A DNA stretch of 37,958 nucleotides from a virus, in IMG/VR virus record IMGVR_UViG_3300028925_014337, positions 1 through 37,958 of that record; one strand, written 5' to 3'. Made by a program: the position numbers and the translations under genes. Shown here piece by piece: positions 23,812 to 32,203 of this stretch; the stretch's first letter is position 1; each line of letters opens with the position of its first letter. The notes under the pieces were generated by a model, which ran no database searches, was not told the DNA's origin, and saw only the letters and a list, made by a program, of their open reading frames with translations.

Positions 23812-25191
23812 TCAAGCTGATAACGATAATGCTTCTGTACTATCCCCAAAGGATTCTACATGGTCCATTCCCAATGTATGTAGAAAGGATAACATGGCGT
23901 TTGCCATTGGAGTTCCATTTGGAGTACTTATGTGATTTTCTCCACCAATCCGACCATTGGCTCCACCAAGAACTATAAGAGGACAGCGTTTATGATTATG
24001 TAGATTACTATCTCCCATCGGCGAACCATAGACGATCATTGTCTTATCAAGCATATTGCTATCACCTTCTGTTATATCTTTAAGTTTATCTAAGAAATAT
24101 GGAAGTGTACCAACATGATATTTGTTAATTATTTCAAAATTAAGAACCGCCTCTTCATTTCCACCGTGATGTGATGCTGGGTGGAATGGAGAATCCGTTC
24201 CACTTTCTGGATAAACTCTTGAAGACGAATCCCGTCCCATTTTAAATGAAAATACTCTTGTAACGTCTGACGCAAAAGCAAGTGCTTGTAAATCAAACAT
24301 CTGTCGTGTATGTTCACCAAATGAGTCAGGTACTCCCGCAGGAGCTTGTGGCATTTCTCTCAATTCACCACTTAGGTTTCGAGCTTCAGTTCTTTCAATC
24401 CTACGTTCAAGTTCTCTAAGATAATCAAAATATTTTTCAAGTCGCTCAGTATCATTGGGACCAAGTTGTCGCATAAGTTGCGGCATTTGAGACTGTACCA
24501 TATCAATAATACTTTGTTTTGTTTTCCTACGAATCGCGCGGTCTTTAGGAGTACCCCCAGAACCAAAGAGTTGTTCAAAAGCAACTCGCGGGTCGCGAAT
24601 AACAGGCAACGGCTCAGTGGGTGACGCCCAACTAATCGAATCGGTGTATGCACATGTGTATCCATAAGCACATCCACCAGCTTGGTCAATGTTCTCAATA
24701 CAAAGTTGCATCGAAGGAATAGCTGTATCTTGTCCAGCCCACTTGGCGTATAATTGATCTAGAGAAGTACCTACATGAACATCAGACCCTTCTGTTTGTT
24801 TTGGATGTGATTGGGTTAGGAAAACCGCACTAGACCTGAAGTGATCTCCTCCAATTTCTTTTGCTTCAAACGCTTCAGCCATTCTAACATCAGTATTACT
24901 GATAATAGTAAGATCTTTACGATATGGATCTAGGGGACTGAGAGAAGACGGAGTTAAATCAAAATTTCGACCAGTCTCTTGGGGGGACCATAAGTTCTGG
25001 GTAGCACCCCACTCGTTACATCCAGCGGCTCCGTGAACCATTTCTATTGTTACAAGCCTCGTAGGGTCCGCCGCATGTGATGACATCCGTCCAGCGGGAC
25101 GCATTACATCTAAAAACGGTAGTGCTATTGTTGCACCCATGCCACGAAGCATTGTACGTCTAGAAATGCGTCTTCCAGCATTAAAATTCAT
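23812..25191 (-). CDS. DUF1552 family Tat-exported protein (copy A)
   Basis: 459 aa from the ATG at 25189-25191, supported by a CTGGAGAAA ribosome site. The Tat motif RRISRRTMLRG is at residues 7-17, followed by a hydrophobic ATIALPFLDVM. DUF1552 landmarks match copy B throughout (VTIEMVHGAAGCNEWG, GGCAYGYTCAYTDS, VFSFKMGRDSSSRVY, GSPMGDSNLHNHKRCP). The two copies align along their length, indicating an ancient duplication within the cassette. It is the first gene after the promoter at 25228-25256. Function of the family is unknown. Confidence 0.87.
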   Translation of the reverse strand: MNFNAGRRISRRTMLRGMGATIALPFLDVMRPAGRMSSHAADPTRLVTIEMVHGAAGCNEWGATQNLWSPQETGRNFDLTPSSLSPLDPYRKDLTIISNTDVRMAEAFEAKEIGGDHFRSSAVFLTQSHPKQTEGSDVHVGTSLDQLYAKWAGQDTAIPSMQLCIENIDQAGGCAYGYTCAYTDSISWASPTEPLPVIRDPRVAFEQLFGSGGTPKDRAIRRKTKQSIIDMVQSQMPQLMRQLGPNDTERLEKYFDYLRELERRIERTEARNLSGELREMPQAPAGVPDSFGEHTRQMFDLQALAFASDVTRVFSFKMGRDSSSRVYPESGTDSPFHPASHHGGNEEAVLNFEIINKYHVGTLPYFLDKLKDITEGDSNMLDKTMIVYGSPMGDSNLHNHKRCPLIVLGGANGRIGGENHISTPNGTPMANAMLSFLHTLGMDHVESFGDSTEALSLSA

Positions 25192-25227
25192 TAGTTTCTC
25201 CAGTTCTCCAATATATAATGTGTGTAT

Positions 25228-25256
25228 AATATACAACTGTAGCAGTAAAAAGTCAA
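25228..25256 (-). promoter_or_regulatory. Sigma-70-type promoter of the DUF1552-FeS-DUF1552 operon
   Basis: Leftward TTGACT (25256-25251), 17-base spacer, TATATT (25233-25228), about 36 bases before the DUF1552 copy A ATG. Matches the other promoters of the window. Confidence 0.78.
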
Positions 25257-25345
25257 GAGAATTTTTCAACCCCCATACTAATAAATATCAAATTAGTAAA
25301 ACAAACAACCTATTTATAGTAAGTGGCAGTTATATATTTTTAGTT

Positions 25346-25861
25346 ATGAAACGTAAACAGATTAAAACGAGAATTATTTTGACCATTTTAACACTCTTAC
25401 TTTCTCTTACCCTGGGCATTAGTGATCCTCCTCAAGAGAAAGTTATCGACATTGAAAAGATTACTAATTCAATTAAAATAGGTAAATTAGCAGGCAACCG
25501 CAATCTTGCATTTGGTGTAAGAAATGTTTTAGAAGAATATTTGTTTGAAGTGGGGTATGATCTTAATCCAAATGCACCTCTCAAATTACAAGTAGAACTT
25601 GTATTTTTAGATGTTTTGAAAACTAAAAGAAACTTTTCAGTTTTACATAGAAACAGCGAAGCTGTGGTAATTAGATTAAAAGGAACGTTATTAAAAGATG
25701 GTAAGAAAATAAAAGAAGTTACTGCGGAGGAATCTTCTTCTGAAATTTCCATATCCACGGTAATTATTGACAATGGCGGACAGTTTAATCAGACAAGTTT
25801 GAGTAATGCTATTAAGAAAGCTTGTGAAACTTTAATTCTTGAGTTGGAGAAATATTTATGA
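25346..25861 (+). CDS. Small exported protein, first gene of the CsgG cassette
   Basis: I choose the ATG at 25346 since the longer frame would run across the divergent promoter and gene. The 171-aa product has a basic N-terminus and a signal-like hydrophobic core (IILTILTLLLSLTLGI), then a soluble alpha/beta domain (GVRNVLEEYLFEVGYDLNPN, VVIRLKGTLLKDGKKI). The end (IKKACETLILELEKYL) is helical. The domain resembles periplasmic proteins paired with CsgG-type pores but no family is certain. It overlaps the next ATG by 4 bases. Confidence 0.65.
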   Translation: MKRKQIKTRIILTILTLLLSLTLGISDPPQEKVIDIEKITNSIKIGKLAGNRNLAFGVRNVLEEYLFEVGYDLNPNAPLKLQVELVFLDVLKTKRNFSVLHRNSEAVVIRLKGTLLKDGKKIKEVTAEESSSEISISTVIIDNGGQFNQTSLSNAIKKACETLILELEKYL

Positions 25862-27615
25862 AAAAAATAGTTTTATTTTTGTTCCTTTTATTACCAACTC
25901 AAGTATCAGCACAAACACGACCTGAAGTTTATTTAGAAACAAATGCTATTACAGCAGTCCGTGGAGATACGATTGAAATTTGGGCAAATTTTAATAATAA
26001 TAATACACAAACTAGAACCATTTATTTTGATTTTCAATATCAAAGAACAGCGTTTTCATTAATTGATGTATCCTTTGCCGTCGCTGGAGCAGATTCAAGT
26101 GCTATTCCTACGGGAACAACTACGTCTTTAACGAATATCAATTTTCCGGGCTACAAGTGGGTCCAAACTTCAGCAAACACAACTACCAATGGGTTGACAA
26201 ATTATCAAAATATGGGTTACGCATTTACAACCGGAGGCCCACATACCATTAGAAGATTATATGCTACGGTTGCTCCACCAACTAATACAAATTTGGGAAC
26301 TGGTAGATTTATGAAATTAAAGTTTGAAGTACAAAATACTGCTCACGATTTTGTATATGATTCCCTTTATATGAACTTCGCATTTGCAAATTCCAATAAC
26401 GCTGGATGGCTTGCTACAGATAATGCTGTAAGCACAGGACATCGTTCAGCATTTTTTACCATAGGTGGTGGTACTGCTGACGTATTGGTTTATGGTACTT
26501 TAGGTTTACCATCCAATGTTAATATAAATCTTTTACAACCACGTTTGAAATTTTTTGAAAAATATAACAATGTACCTGACACCTTACGACACACTGAATC
26601 GATTGGAACAGCTGGAACCTTTTCAATAACACCCAGCGAGGTAGACACTGATACAGATTATAGAATTTATCTTTCTTTGGGAGGACCAGGCGGAGACAGT
26701 ATACCTTCCCTTTTAAATACTGCTATAACCGTTTCAGACTTTACAGCCGCTGAAACTGAATTTTCCTGGCAAAGTTTAGCCACAGGAAACTTCATTGACA
26801 CACTGTTTACAAAAGGCGTTCATTATATGGCCGCTGATATTAATGATTCCAGAGGATTTGATCCTGGCGATACAGGAACATTATTCGCTCAGGTTGCTGG
26901 GGTTGAAACGATTGAAATGACCGATACCAGTCAGATGTTATTAAAATCAGTCTTTGATACGATAAGTACAGCATATTGGCGGGTCACTGATAGTATACTT
27001 GATACTCAGTCAGGAGGTCCATATGGTCTGGATTTTCATACGGATACCACCACAACAGATACACTTAATCTTAAATATTTCATTCCTGGCGATGTAAATT
27101 TAAGTTATTCTTCAGCACTAAACGTTTCATCTCCCGGCTCCCAATACAGGGCCCAGAACTATCAAGCATCCCCGGTTTTAACTAATACATCAATTGATGT
27201 TAATTTAAATAATTTGGTTGTAACTTCCAATTCTATAGAAATACCATTTGAAGTTAGTACGGGTGATCAAGAAATTTCTGCTTTACAATTTGAAGTATTA
27301 TATGACCCCAGTAAACTACGATTTGAAACGATGGACCTTGGAGTTTCCAGTTGGATAGCATTTATTGATAATAAGCTAGGACAGGTAAGGTTCGGGGCCA
27401 TTGATAGATCTAGAGAATTTGCTTTGTCTGGCGATTTCACACCATTCATCTTAAAATTTGTAACCGTAAATAATCCATTAGATATTGTTACACAATTACA
27501 CCTAACAAGCAATATGGATGCAAGCAGTAAGTCAGGACACCAAATTGGTATTACATTAAACTCAAACACAATAAGACTTATAGGATACAACAATTATGCA
27601 AACCCCGGTTCATAA
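25858..27615 (+). CDS. Large secreted beta-sandwich protein with cohesin-like domains
   Basis: 585 aa with a clear signal peptide (MKKIVLFLFLLLPTQVSAQ). The N-terminal domain starts RPEVYLETNAITAVRGDTIE, and the C-terminal domain near 465-570 (ISALQFEVLYDPSKLRFETM, then GQVRFGAIDRSRE and FTPFILKFVTV) has the cohesin/dockerin-partner strand pattern. A GDVN motif (about 408) resembles dockerin-type linkers. It overlaps the first gene by 4 bases and the following lipoprotein gene by 20, so the set is an operon. Probably cell-surface or adhesive; not a known phage structural family. Confidence 0.65.
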   Translation: MKKIVLFLFLLLPTQVSAQTRPEVYLETNAITAVRGDTIEIWANFNNNNTQTRTIYFDFQYQRTAFSLIDVSFAVAGADSSAIPTGTTTSLTNINFPGYKWVQTSANTTTNGLTNYQNMGYAFTTGGPHTIRRLYATVAPPTNTNLGTGRFMKLKFEVQNTAHDFVYDSLYMNFAFANSNNAGWLATDNAVSTGHRSAFFTIGGGTADVLVYGTLGLPSNVNINLLQPRLKFFEKYNNVPDTLRHTESIGTAGTFSITPSEVDTDTDYRIYLSLGGPGGDSIPSLLNTAITVSDFTAAETEFSWQSLATGNFIDTLFTKGVHYMAADINDSRGFDPGDTGTLFAQVAGVETIEMTDTSQMLLKSVFDTISTAYWRVTDSILDTQSGGPYGLDFHTDTTTTDTLNLKYFIPGDVNLSYSSALNVSSPGSQYRAQNYQASPVLTNTSIDVNLNNLVVTSNSIEIPFEVSTGDQEISALQFEVLYDPSKLRFETMDLGVSSWIAFIDNKLGQVRFGAIDRSREFALSGDFTPFILKFVTVNNPLDIVTQLHLTSNMDASSKSGHQIGITLNSNTIRLIGYNNYANPGS

Positions 27616-27997
27616 AATAAAACTTCTCACATCCCTTGTATTAATTTTAGGATGTACATTTGATCCAGCAACCCCATTTGATATTGACGATAATACTACT
27701 CCCACTTTTGATTTAGGGGAAGTCCCACAAAGTACAAAAATTGTAAACGTAGAAATAGATGCGTTAACTAAAACTACAATAAAATTACATATGGATGTTA
27801 CAGCCGGTGCAATGTACACCATACATTTATTACATCCCCTTGGAGGAGATCCTTCGGCGGTTACTGGATTTACAGCAACTACACAACTTGTAACAGTAGA
27901 ATTAGATTATTCTACTATTAGTAACGGGTTATACGACATTGTTTTAATAGATACTCAAGGTAATTCAACACGAATTCCAATAATACTAGAGAGGTAA
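27596..27997 (+). CDS. Small lipoprotein
   Basis: 133 aa. A signal peptide ends in a lipobox (LVLILGC, Cys20). The mature part is beta-rich (KIVNVEIDALTKTTIKLHMD, LVTVELDYSTISNGLYDIVL). It begins 20 bases before the stop of the cohesin-like gene. Likely an outer-membrane-anchored accessory of the cassette. Confidence 0.65.
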   Translation: MQTPVHKIKLLTSLVLILGCTFDPATPFDIDDNTTPTFDLGEVPQSTKIVNVEIDALTKTTIKLHMDVTAGAMYTIHLLHPLGGDPSAVTGFTATTQLVTVELDYSTISNGLYDIVLIDTQGNSTRIPIILER

Positions 27998-28001
27998 TAC
28001 C

Positions 28002-28271
28002 GTGGGAGATACTACAGATTCGGGAATGGCCGGATTGAAAAAAGCAGTCATTGGTGCATTAACCGTATTGGTGACAGCAGGAGCGGGGTGGTTTGCAACC
28101 ACCTTTATGGGAGGAGAATCGGATTCAGCCGTGAGTCCTCCTCCAATTGAAGTTATCATCAACAACGAAAACAACCAAACACAAGCCGGTCCAACGGTTA
28201 TTGTGATTGAATCTACAGATACCGTTGAAGCTGAAGAAACCGATCCAGCAAAAAAGAAACCTAAATGGTAA
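28002..28271 (+). CDS. Small single-pass membrane protein
   Basis: 89 aa from a GTG start (28002), AGAGAGG before it. One hydrophobic segment (AVIGALTVLVTAGAGWFATT, about 15-34), then an acidic, Gln/Asn-rich end with a basic tip (KKKPKW). It lies 4 bases after the lipoprotein and 10 before the CsgG-like gene. Function unknown. Confidence 0.6.
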   Translation: MGDTTDSGMAGLKKAVIGALTVLVTAGAGWFATTFMGGESDSAVSPPPIEVIINNENNQTQAGPTVIVIESTDTVEAEETDPAKKKPKW

Positions 28272-28281
28272 GGAGAGTATT

Positions 28282-28995
28282 ATGAAAAAACTATTATTGA
28301 TGTTGTTCTTACTACCCACGGCTCTCTCTGCACAAACGGTGGGTTCAACAAGAACTGAAGCATATGTCAGTCCCTTTGAACGTCAGATTGATATTTCTGA
28401 TTATCTAGATTATGTCGGACCAAAAATTCCAATTCAACTATTAAACATTGGTATTGGTGAAGAAGTTTATAACCTATACCCAGAATTAAAAGATAGAAGA
28501 GTTGGATTAGGCGTAACCAATATTGTTGTTGCATTCTTTGAATTCCTAGATCGCTTTGATTTTACAGAAGAAAAAGCTGAAATTAAAAATCGTATGGTAA
28601 CCCAATTTGAAGCTAGTGAAGCTGGCATTTCATCCAACCAACTTGAAGGGTGGGGTAATATTAAATTAGCAGAATATTTTGTTACTGTAGAAGTATATGA
28701 TTATAGTGTAAGTGAAGACGAAACCATCAATCTTGTAGATGGTATTAAAAATACCGTAGTAACAAGATTAGGATTACAGATTCGTTTTACTGATGCCACT
28801 ACTGGAACATACTTTACTGGTTCGGGTTTAGGAACAGCCACCACAGTTCGTGAACTTACTTTTATGAATGATGATAATTTTAGTGAAGTACAATTTAATC
28901 AATCAACAATAGGTACATCTAGTCGAAAAGCTTTAGAAATTGCCACAGCTCGCATTTTAGACAGGATGATTAAACGAGGGATTTTTGAAAGTTAA
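28282..28995 (+). CDS. csgG: CsgG-like outer-membrane secretion pore
   Basis: 237 aa from the ATG at 28282, which has AGGAGAG upstream; the longer frame is less likely. Signal peptide MKKLLLMLFLLPTALSAQ. CsgG-like features: RVGLGVTNIVVAFFEFLDRF, KAEIKNRMVTQFEASEAGIS, LAEYFVTVEVYDYSVSE, LGLQIRFTDATTG and SSRKALEIATARILDRMIKR. CsgG forms the curli export pore in the outer membrane. Csg genes are reported in pelagimyophages, which I cite from memory. No lipobox cysteine is visible, unlike E. coli CsgG. Confidence 0.78.
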   Translation: MKKLLLMLFLLPTALSAQTVGSTRTEAYVSPFERQIDISDYLDYVGPKIPIQLLNIGIGEEVYNLYPELKDRRVGLGVTNIVVAFFEFLDRFDFTEEKAEIKNRMVTQFEASEAGISSNQLEGWGNIKLAEYFVTVEVYDYSVSEDETINLVDGIKNTVVTRLGLQIRFTDATTGTYFTGSGLGTATTVRELTFMNDDNFSEVQFNQSTIGTSSRKALEIATARILDRMIKRGIFES

Positions 28996-29004
28996 GGAAC
29001 GTTT

Positions 29005-30801
29005 GTGTTTAAATATATTCTTGCTCTATTACTTGTCTTCATATACACAACAGAGGCCGAAGCCCAAGCTATAACACAAACTTGGATTGACCCCTGTACT
29101 GGTGATGTCCAAACCGCTATATTTGTTGTTGGAATGGGCGCAATTACTATAATGTATCGAGGCCAGGGGCGAGCATTTACCAAACAGGACTTCATAGACG
29201 GAACCTTAATGTCATGGATAACGGAAACTACCGCAAGCATTCCCTGTCCTGTTAATCCTGTTGTCGCCGCTACCGTAAATGCAGCCGCACAAGCAGCTGC
29301 TAGAGCCGCGGCCGAAGCTGCAGCTAGAGCCGCTGCACAGGCTGCAGCGGAAGCTGCGGCAGCATCCGCAGCAGCAGCCGCAGCAGCTGCCGCAGCAGAA
29401 GCAGCTGCCCAAGCAGCCGCCGCAGCGGCCGCCGAAGCGGCTGCAGCCGCAGCTGCCGAATCCGCAGCCGCCGCAGCGGCAGAAGCAGCCGCAGCCGCCG
29501 CAGCAGAAGCCGCAGCCGCAGCAGCGGCCGAAGCCGCGGCCTCTGCAGCCGCGGAAGAAGCTGCGGCCGCAGCCGCCGCAGCCGCTGCAGCCGCTGCATC
29601 CGCAGCTGACGCATCTACTTCTACAACTACTACTGGAACTACTACGACCACAACCACTTCGGGAACCACGACTAGCGGTAGTACCACAACGTCAACAACT
29701 AGTTCTACGTCTACTGATGCTTCAACGGGTAGTACGTCCACCACGACCAGTTCTACGTCCTCTGACGCAAGTACGGGTAATGCTAGTGAAACAACTACTA
29801 CCACATCTACTGACACAAGTACGGGTGAAACTACCACCACCTCATCTACTACCGAAACGGATGCAAGTACTGGTGAAACAACTACTACCGAAACTTCTAG
29901 TACTACTGAAGAATCTAGTACGGCCACAACTGAAACTGAAACAGAAGCCCCGGCTGAAACTGAAACAGAAGCCGCGGCTGAAACTGAAACGGCTGAACCG
30001 GAAGCTGAGGCCGAGGTCGAAGCTGAACCGGAAGCTGAGGCCGAAGCCGAAGCTGAGACTGAAACAGAAGAAACTGAAGCTGAGGCTGAAGCTGAAGAAA
30101 CGGAAGAGGAAACTGAAGAAACTGAATCTTCTGAAGACGAAGCTCCCCAAAACCCTCTTCTAATTGCATCTGATTTAACGGTTGGTCAGAATATGGACAA
30201 AAGTTTTTCAACCATATTGACAATGGGAATATCTCAATCTTCTATGGCTGGTGATGTAACTTTCGGAGCAACTGGAATGGTTTGGTCTAATTTAAATCAA
30301 TTTGCTTTGGCCGGATCATATACAAAAATGAACTTTACTCCAGAAGGCGCCTTGAATGATATTGACAACTATACCCTCGCTACCGCTTATATGAGTGGAA
30401 GTTATATGACAATGTTTGGATACACTTGGGTTAAATCACATTTAAAATATGGAACGTATGGTTACAATGTAGGAGTCATTGGTATGTTTACAAAAAACAA
30501 TGACAAATTTGAAAAATCTTTTATAGGTAACGTTGCTACGTTCTGGACAAAACCCTTTGTCGTATCAGAAAGACTTGCAATTTCTCCTCAAATATTTGTA
30601 ACAAACAGTCCAGTAATGTATCAACATAATATTAACGAATTCATATCTAATCAAGAGTTAAGCGGAATGGTTGGAGCAGCATTTGATTTTGCAATCACCA
30701 GAAGATTCGCTTTCAGTACTGCATATCGGTTCTCCGGTGCTACAGTCTCAGAAGTTCCTATCCTTCACTTCTTTATGGTAGGATCAAGATATACGCTCTA
30801 G
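29005..30801 (+). CDS. Large low-complexity (Ala/Thr/Glu) exported protein with probable beta-barrel C-terminus
   Basis: 598 aa from a GTG start (29005). Signal peptide 1-20, a small Cys-containing domain (21-90), an Ala-rich block with spaced Glu/Gln/Arg (92-202), a Thr/Ser block with TDASTG-type repeats (203-310), a Glu/Ala/Thr acidic block (310-380), then a folded domain (383-598) rich in alternating strands and aromatic residues (ALAGSYTKMNFTPEGALNDI, FAFSTAYRFSGATVSEVPIL) like an outer-membrane barrel. It is next to the CsgG gene. It may be an adhesin or displayed stalk. Repeats make it prone to length variation. Confidence 0.75.
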   Translation: MFKYILALLLVFIYTTEAEAQAITQTWIDPCTGDVQTAIFVVGMGAITIMYRGQGRAFTKQDFIDGTLMSWITETTASIPCPVNPVVAATVNAAAQAAARAAAEAAARAAAQAAAEAAAASAAAAAAAAAAEAAAQAAAAAAAEAAAAAAAESAAAAAAEAAAAAAAEAAAAAAAEAAASAAAEEAAAAAAAAAAAAASAADASTSTTTTGTTTTTTTSGTTTSGSTTTSTTSSTSTDASTGSTSTTTSSTSSDASTGNASETTTTTSTDTSTGETTTTSSTTETDASTGETTTTETSSTTEESSTATTETETEAPAETETEAAAETETAEPEAEAEVEAEPEAEAEAEAETETEETEAEAEAEETEEETEETESSEDEAPQNPLLIASDLTVGQNMDKSFSTILTMGISQSSMAGDVTFGATGMVWSNLNQFALAGSYTKMNFTPEGALNDIDNYTLATAYMSGSYMTMFGYTWVKSHLKYGTYGYNVGVIGMFTKNNDKFEKSFIGNVATFWTKPFVVSERLAISPQIFVTNSPVMYQHNINEFISNQELSGMVGAAFDFAITRRFAFSTAYRFSGATVSEVPILHFFMVGSRYTL

Positions 30802-30805
30802 GGCC

Positions 30806-30834
30806 TTGACAACCCTCCCATATAGTGTTAGATT
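30806..30834 (+). promoter_or_regulatory. Sigma-70-type promoter for the 30861 gene
   Basis: TTGACA (30806-30811), 17-base spacer, TAGATT (30829-30834). The -35 starts 5 bases after the TAG of the low-complexity gene. The next ATG with a ribosome site is at 30861. Confidence 0.78.
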
Positions 30835-30860
30835 TATACTTCATTCAACGAGAGGTATTA

Positions 30861-31265
30861 ATGCAAACTTTCTTACCACATTCGTCATTTAAAAATACAT
30901 TTAAAGTATTAGACTATAAACGTCTTGGTAAACAACGAGTTGAAGCACATCAAATATTAAATATACTTTTAGATAGAACAGAGACAAAAGGATACCGTAG
31001 TCACCCCATTGTCAAAATGTGGAAAGGGTACGAACCCGCACTACAGCTATATTTTAATTTATGTGTTACGGAATGGATTAGACGCGGCTATAATAATAAT
31101 ATGAAATTAGAAAATATTAATAAACCAATTGAATATCCACCTTGGTTGGGTAATAAAGAGTTTCATTCTTCTCATAAATCAAATTTGCTTAGAAAGGACG
31201 AGGTACATTACTCACAATTCAATTGGGTAGAAAATCCAACCGATCCCTATGTGTGGTACACTTAA
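30861..31265 (+). CDS. Pyr_excise/MSMEG_6728-like protein (pyrimidine-dimer glycosylase family as commonly annotated)
   Basis: 134 aa from the ATG at 30861, which follows a GAGAGG site; an upstream in-frame ATG lies inside the promoter. It begins MQTFLPHSSFKNTFKVLDYK, then LGKQRVEAHQILNIL, SHPIVKMWKGYEPALQLY and EWIRRGYNNN, matching the family usually named pyrimidine dimer DNA glycosylase/endonuclease V. Enzyme activity of this branch is not proven. It would repair UV damage of the phage genome. Confidence 0.75.
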   Translation: MQTFLPHSSFKNTFKVLDYKRLGKQRVEAHQILNILLDRTETKGYRSHPIVKMWKGYEPALQLYFNLCVTEWIRRGYNNNMKLENINKPIEYPPWLGNKEFHSSHKSNLLRKDEVHYSQFNWVENPTDPYVWYT

Positions 31266-31270
31266 AGGTC

Positions 31271-31299
31271 TTGACAAACTCCCCCAATTGTGTTAGATT
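31271..31299 (+). promoter_or_regulatory. Sigma-70-type promoter for tRNA-Gly
   Basis: TTGACA (31271-31276), 17-base spacer, TAGATT (31294-31299). The tRNA 5' end is at 31308, only 9 bases later. Confidence 0.75.
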
Positions 31300-31307
31300 T
31301 ATACTTC

Positions 31308-31379
31308 GCGAGAGTCGTATAACGGCTATTACCTTAGCCTTCCAAGCTAATGATGTGGGTTCGACTCCCTCCTCTCGCT
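31308..31379 (+). tRNA. trnG-UCC: tRNA-Gly (UCC)
   Basis: Acceptor stem GCGAGAG/CTCTCGC, anticodon stem TTAGC/GCTAA with loop CTTCCAA giving anticodon UCC, and T-arm with GGTTCGACTCC. No CCA is encoded. It stands alone between two coding genes behind its own promoter. Confidence 0.9.
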
Positions 31380-31429
31380 TCAAAGTGTTGCATAAACAAC
31401 CTTGAATATTATCCCTAAAGGAGAAATGT

Positions 31430-31900
31430 ATGTTTAGTTTTAAGAATTTTTTTTATTACCCTGTTCGAAATTTTTTTCGATGGAAAGTGTGGGAACCTAT
31501 TAACCCCTCAACGTTAAAGCATTATTACCAAAGAGCACGCTACGGCCACTCTTATAGAGATACTGGGTCTGTTGACTATTGGTTACTTGATAACCTAATT
31601 CCAATGATTAAAAGATTACGAGACAGAGATATAGGTGTCCCCAATGACTTTATTAAAGAAGAAGATGGTATTAAGGATGACGGCAATCCAACTGAGAATG
31701 CTGTAGAGTTAGCTTCACTACGTTGGAAAAATACGCTGGGTGAAATCCTATATGGTTTGAAATGTGCACGATTTATTAGAGATAACAGTGACGAGGGTAC
31801 AATGGAACCTCTTGGTAAACGTAGAAATAAAAAGATGAATAAGAGTGTTGAAAAATCATTTAATTTGATCGGTGAACATCTATTTAGTCTGTGGGATTGA
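31430..31900 (+). CDS. Conserved-looking hypothetical protein
   Basis: 156 aa. The N-terminus is aromatic and basic (SFKNFFYYPVRNFFRWKVWE). The body has a helical pattern with VDYWLLDNLIPMIKRLRDRD and ELASLRWKNTLGEILYGLKC, which I associate with T4-like phage hypotheticals. AAAGGAG precedes the ATG. It is followed after 1 base by the 75-aa gene. Function unknown. Confidence 0.6.
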   Translation: MFSFKNFFYYPVRNFFRWKVWEPINPSTLKHYYQRARYGHSYRDTGSVDYWLLDNLIPMIKRLRDRDIGVPNDFIKEEDGIKDDGNPTENAVELASLRWKNTLGEILYGLKCARFIRDNSDEGTMEPLGKRRNKKMNKSVEKSFNLIGEHLFSLWD

Positions 31901-31901
31901 T

Positions 31902-32129
31902 ATGATGTTTAATAAAAACAATACTAATGGTAAAGAATTGTGGAACCTTGCAATGGAATTTCTTGAAACCGTTAAAACACCCAAAGAAGCTTGGGATATA
32001 CTTTATTCCGTAAATACCGATATTGATAATCGCGAAGTTATGTTCCATCTTGATTTTAATCCAATTTTAAATTATACTATATTGGAAAACTACGAAACTA
32101 GCTCAGCCTCCGAACTTAGAGAAGGGTAG
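31902..32129 (+). CDS. Small hypothetical protein
   Basis: 75 aa from the ATG at 31902, just past the TGA of the upstream gene; a longer start would overlap that gene. Helical and acidic (GKELWNLAMEFLETVKTPKE). No family recognised. A strong terminator follows. Confidence 0.55.
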   Translation: MMFNKNNTNGKELWNLAMEFLETVKTPKEAWDILYSVNTDIDNREVMFHLDFNPILNYTILENYETSSASELREG

Positions 32130-32135
32130 ATAATG

Positions 32136-32163
32136 AAAAGGCCCCACCGAAGTGGGGCCTTTT
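32136..32163. terminator. Bidirectional rho-independent terminator
   Basis: AAAAGGCCCCAC pairs with GTGGGGCCTTTT around a 4-base CGAA loop. T-runs follow in both directions, fitting a convergent junction between 32129 (plus) and 32204 (minus). Confidence 0.9.
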
Positions 32164-32203
32164 CGAACGCGTTGTTAAGTGAAAACTTCAAATAGAACCA
32201 GTT

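Noticed and set aside
28992-29927. 311-aa minus-strand frame rich in Val/Ala
   Set aside because: It is the antisense shadow of the Ala/Thr blocks of the 598-aa gene, where low stop-codon density gives long frames on the other strand; no ribosome site or promoter supports it.
29279-30163. 294-aa plus-strand Pro/Leu/Lys-rich frame
   Set aside because: Shifted-frame reading of the same low-complexity blocks, giving meaningless repeats.
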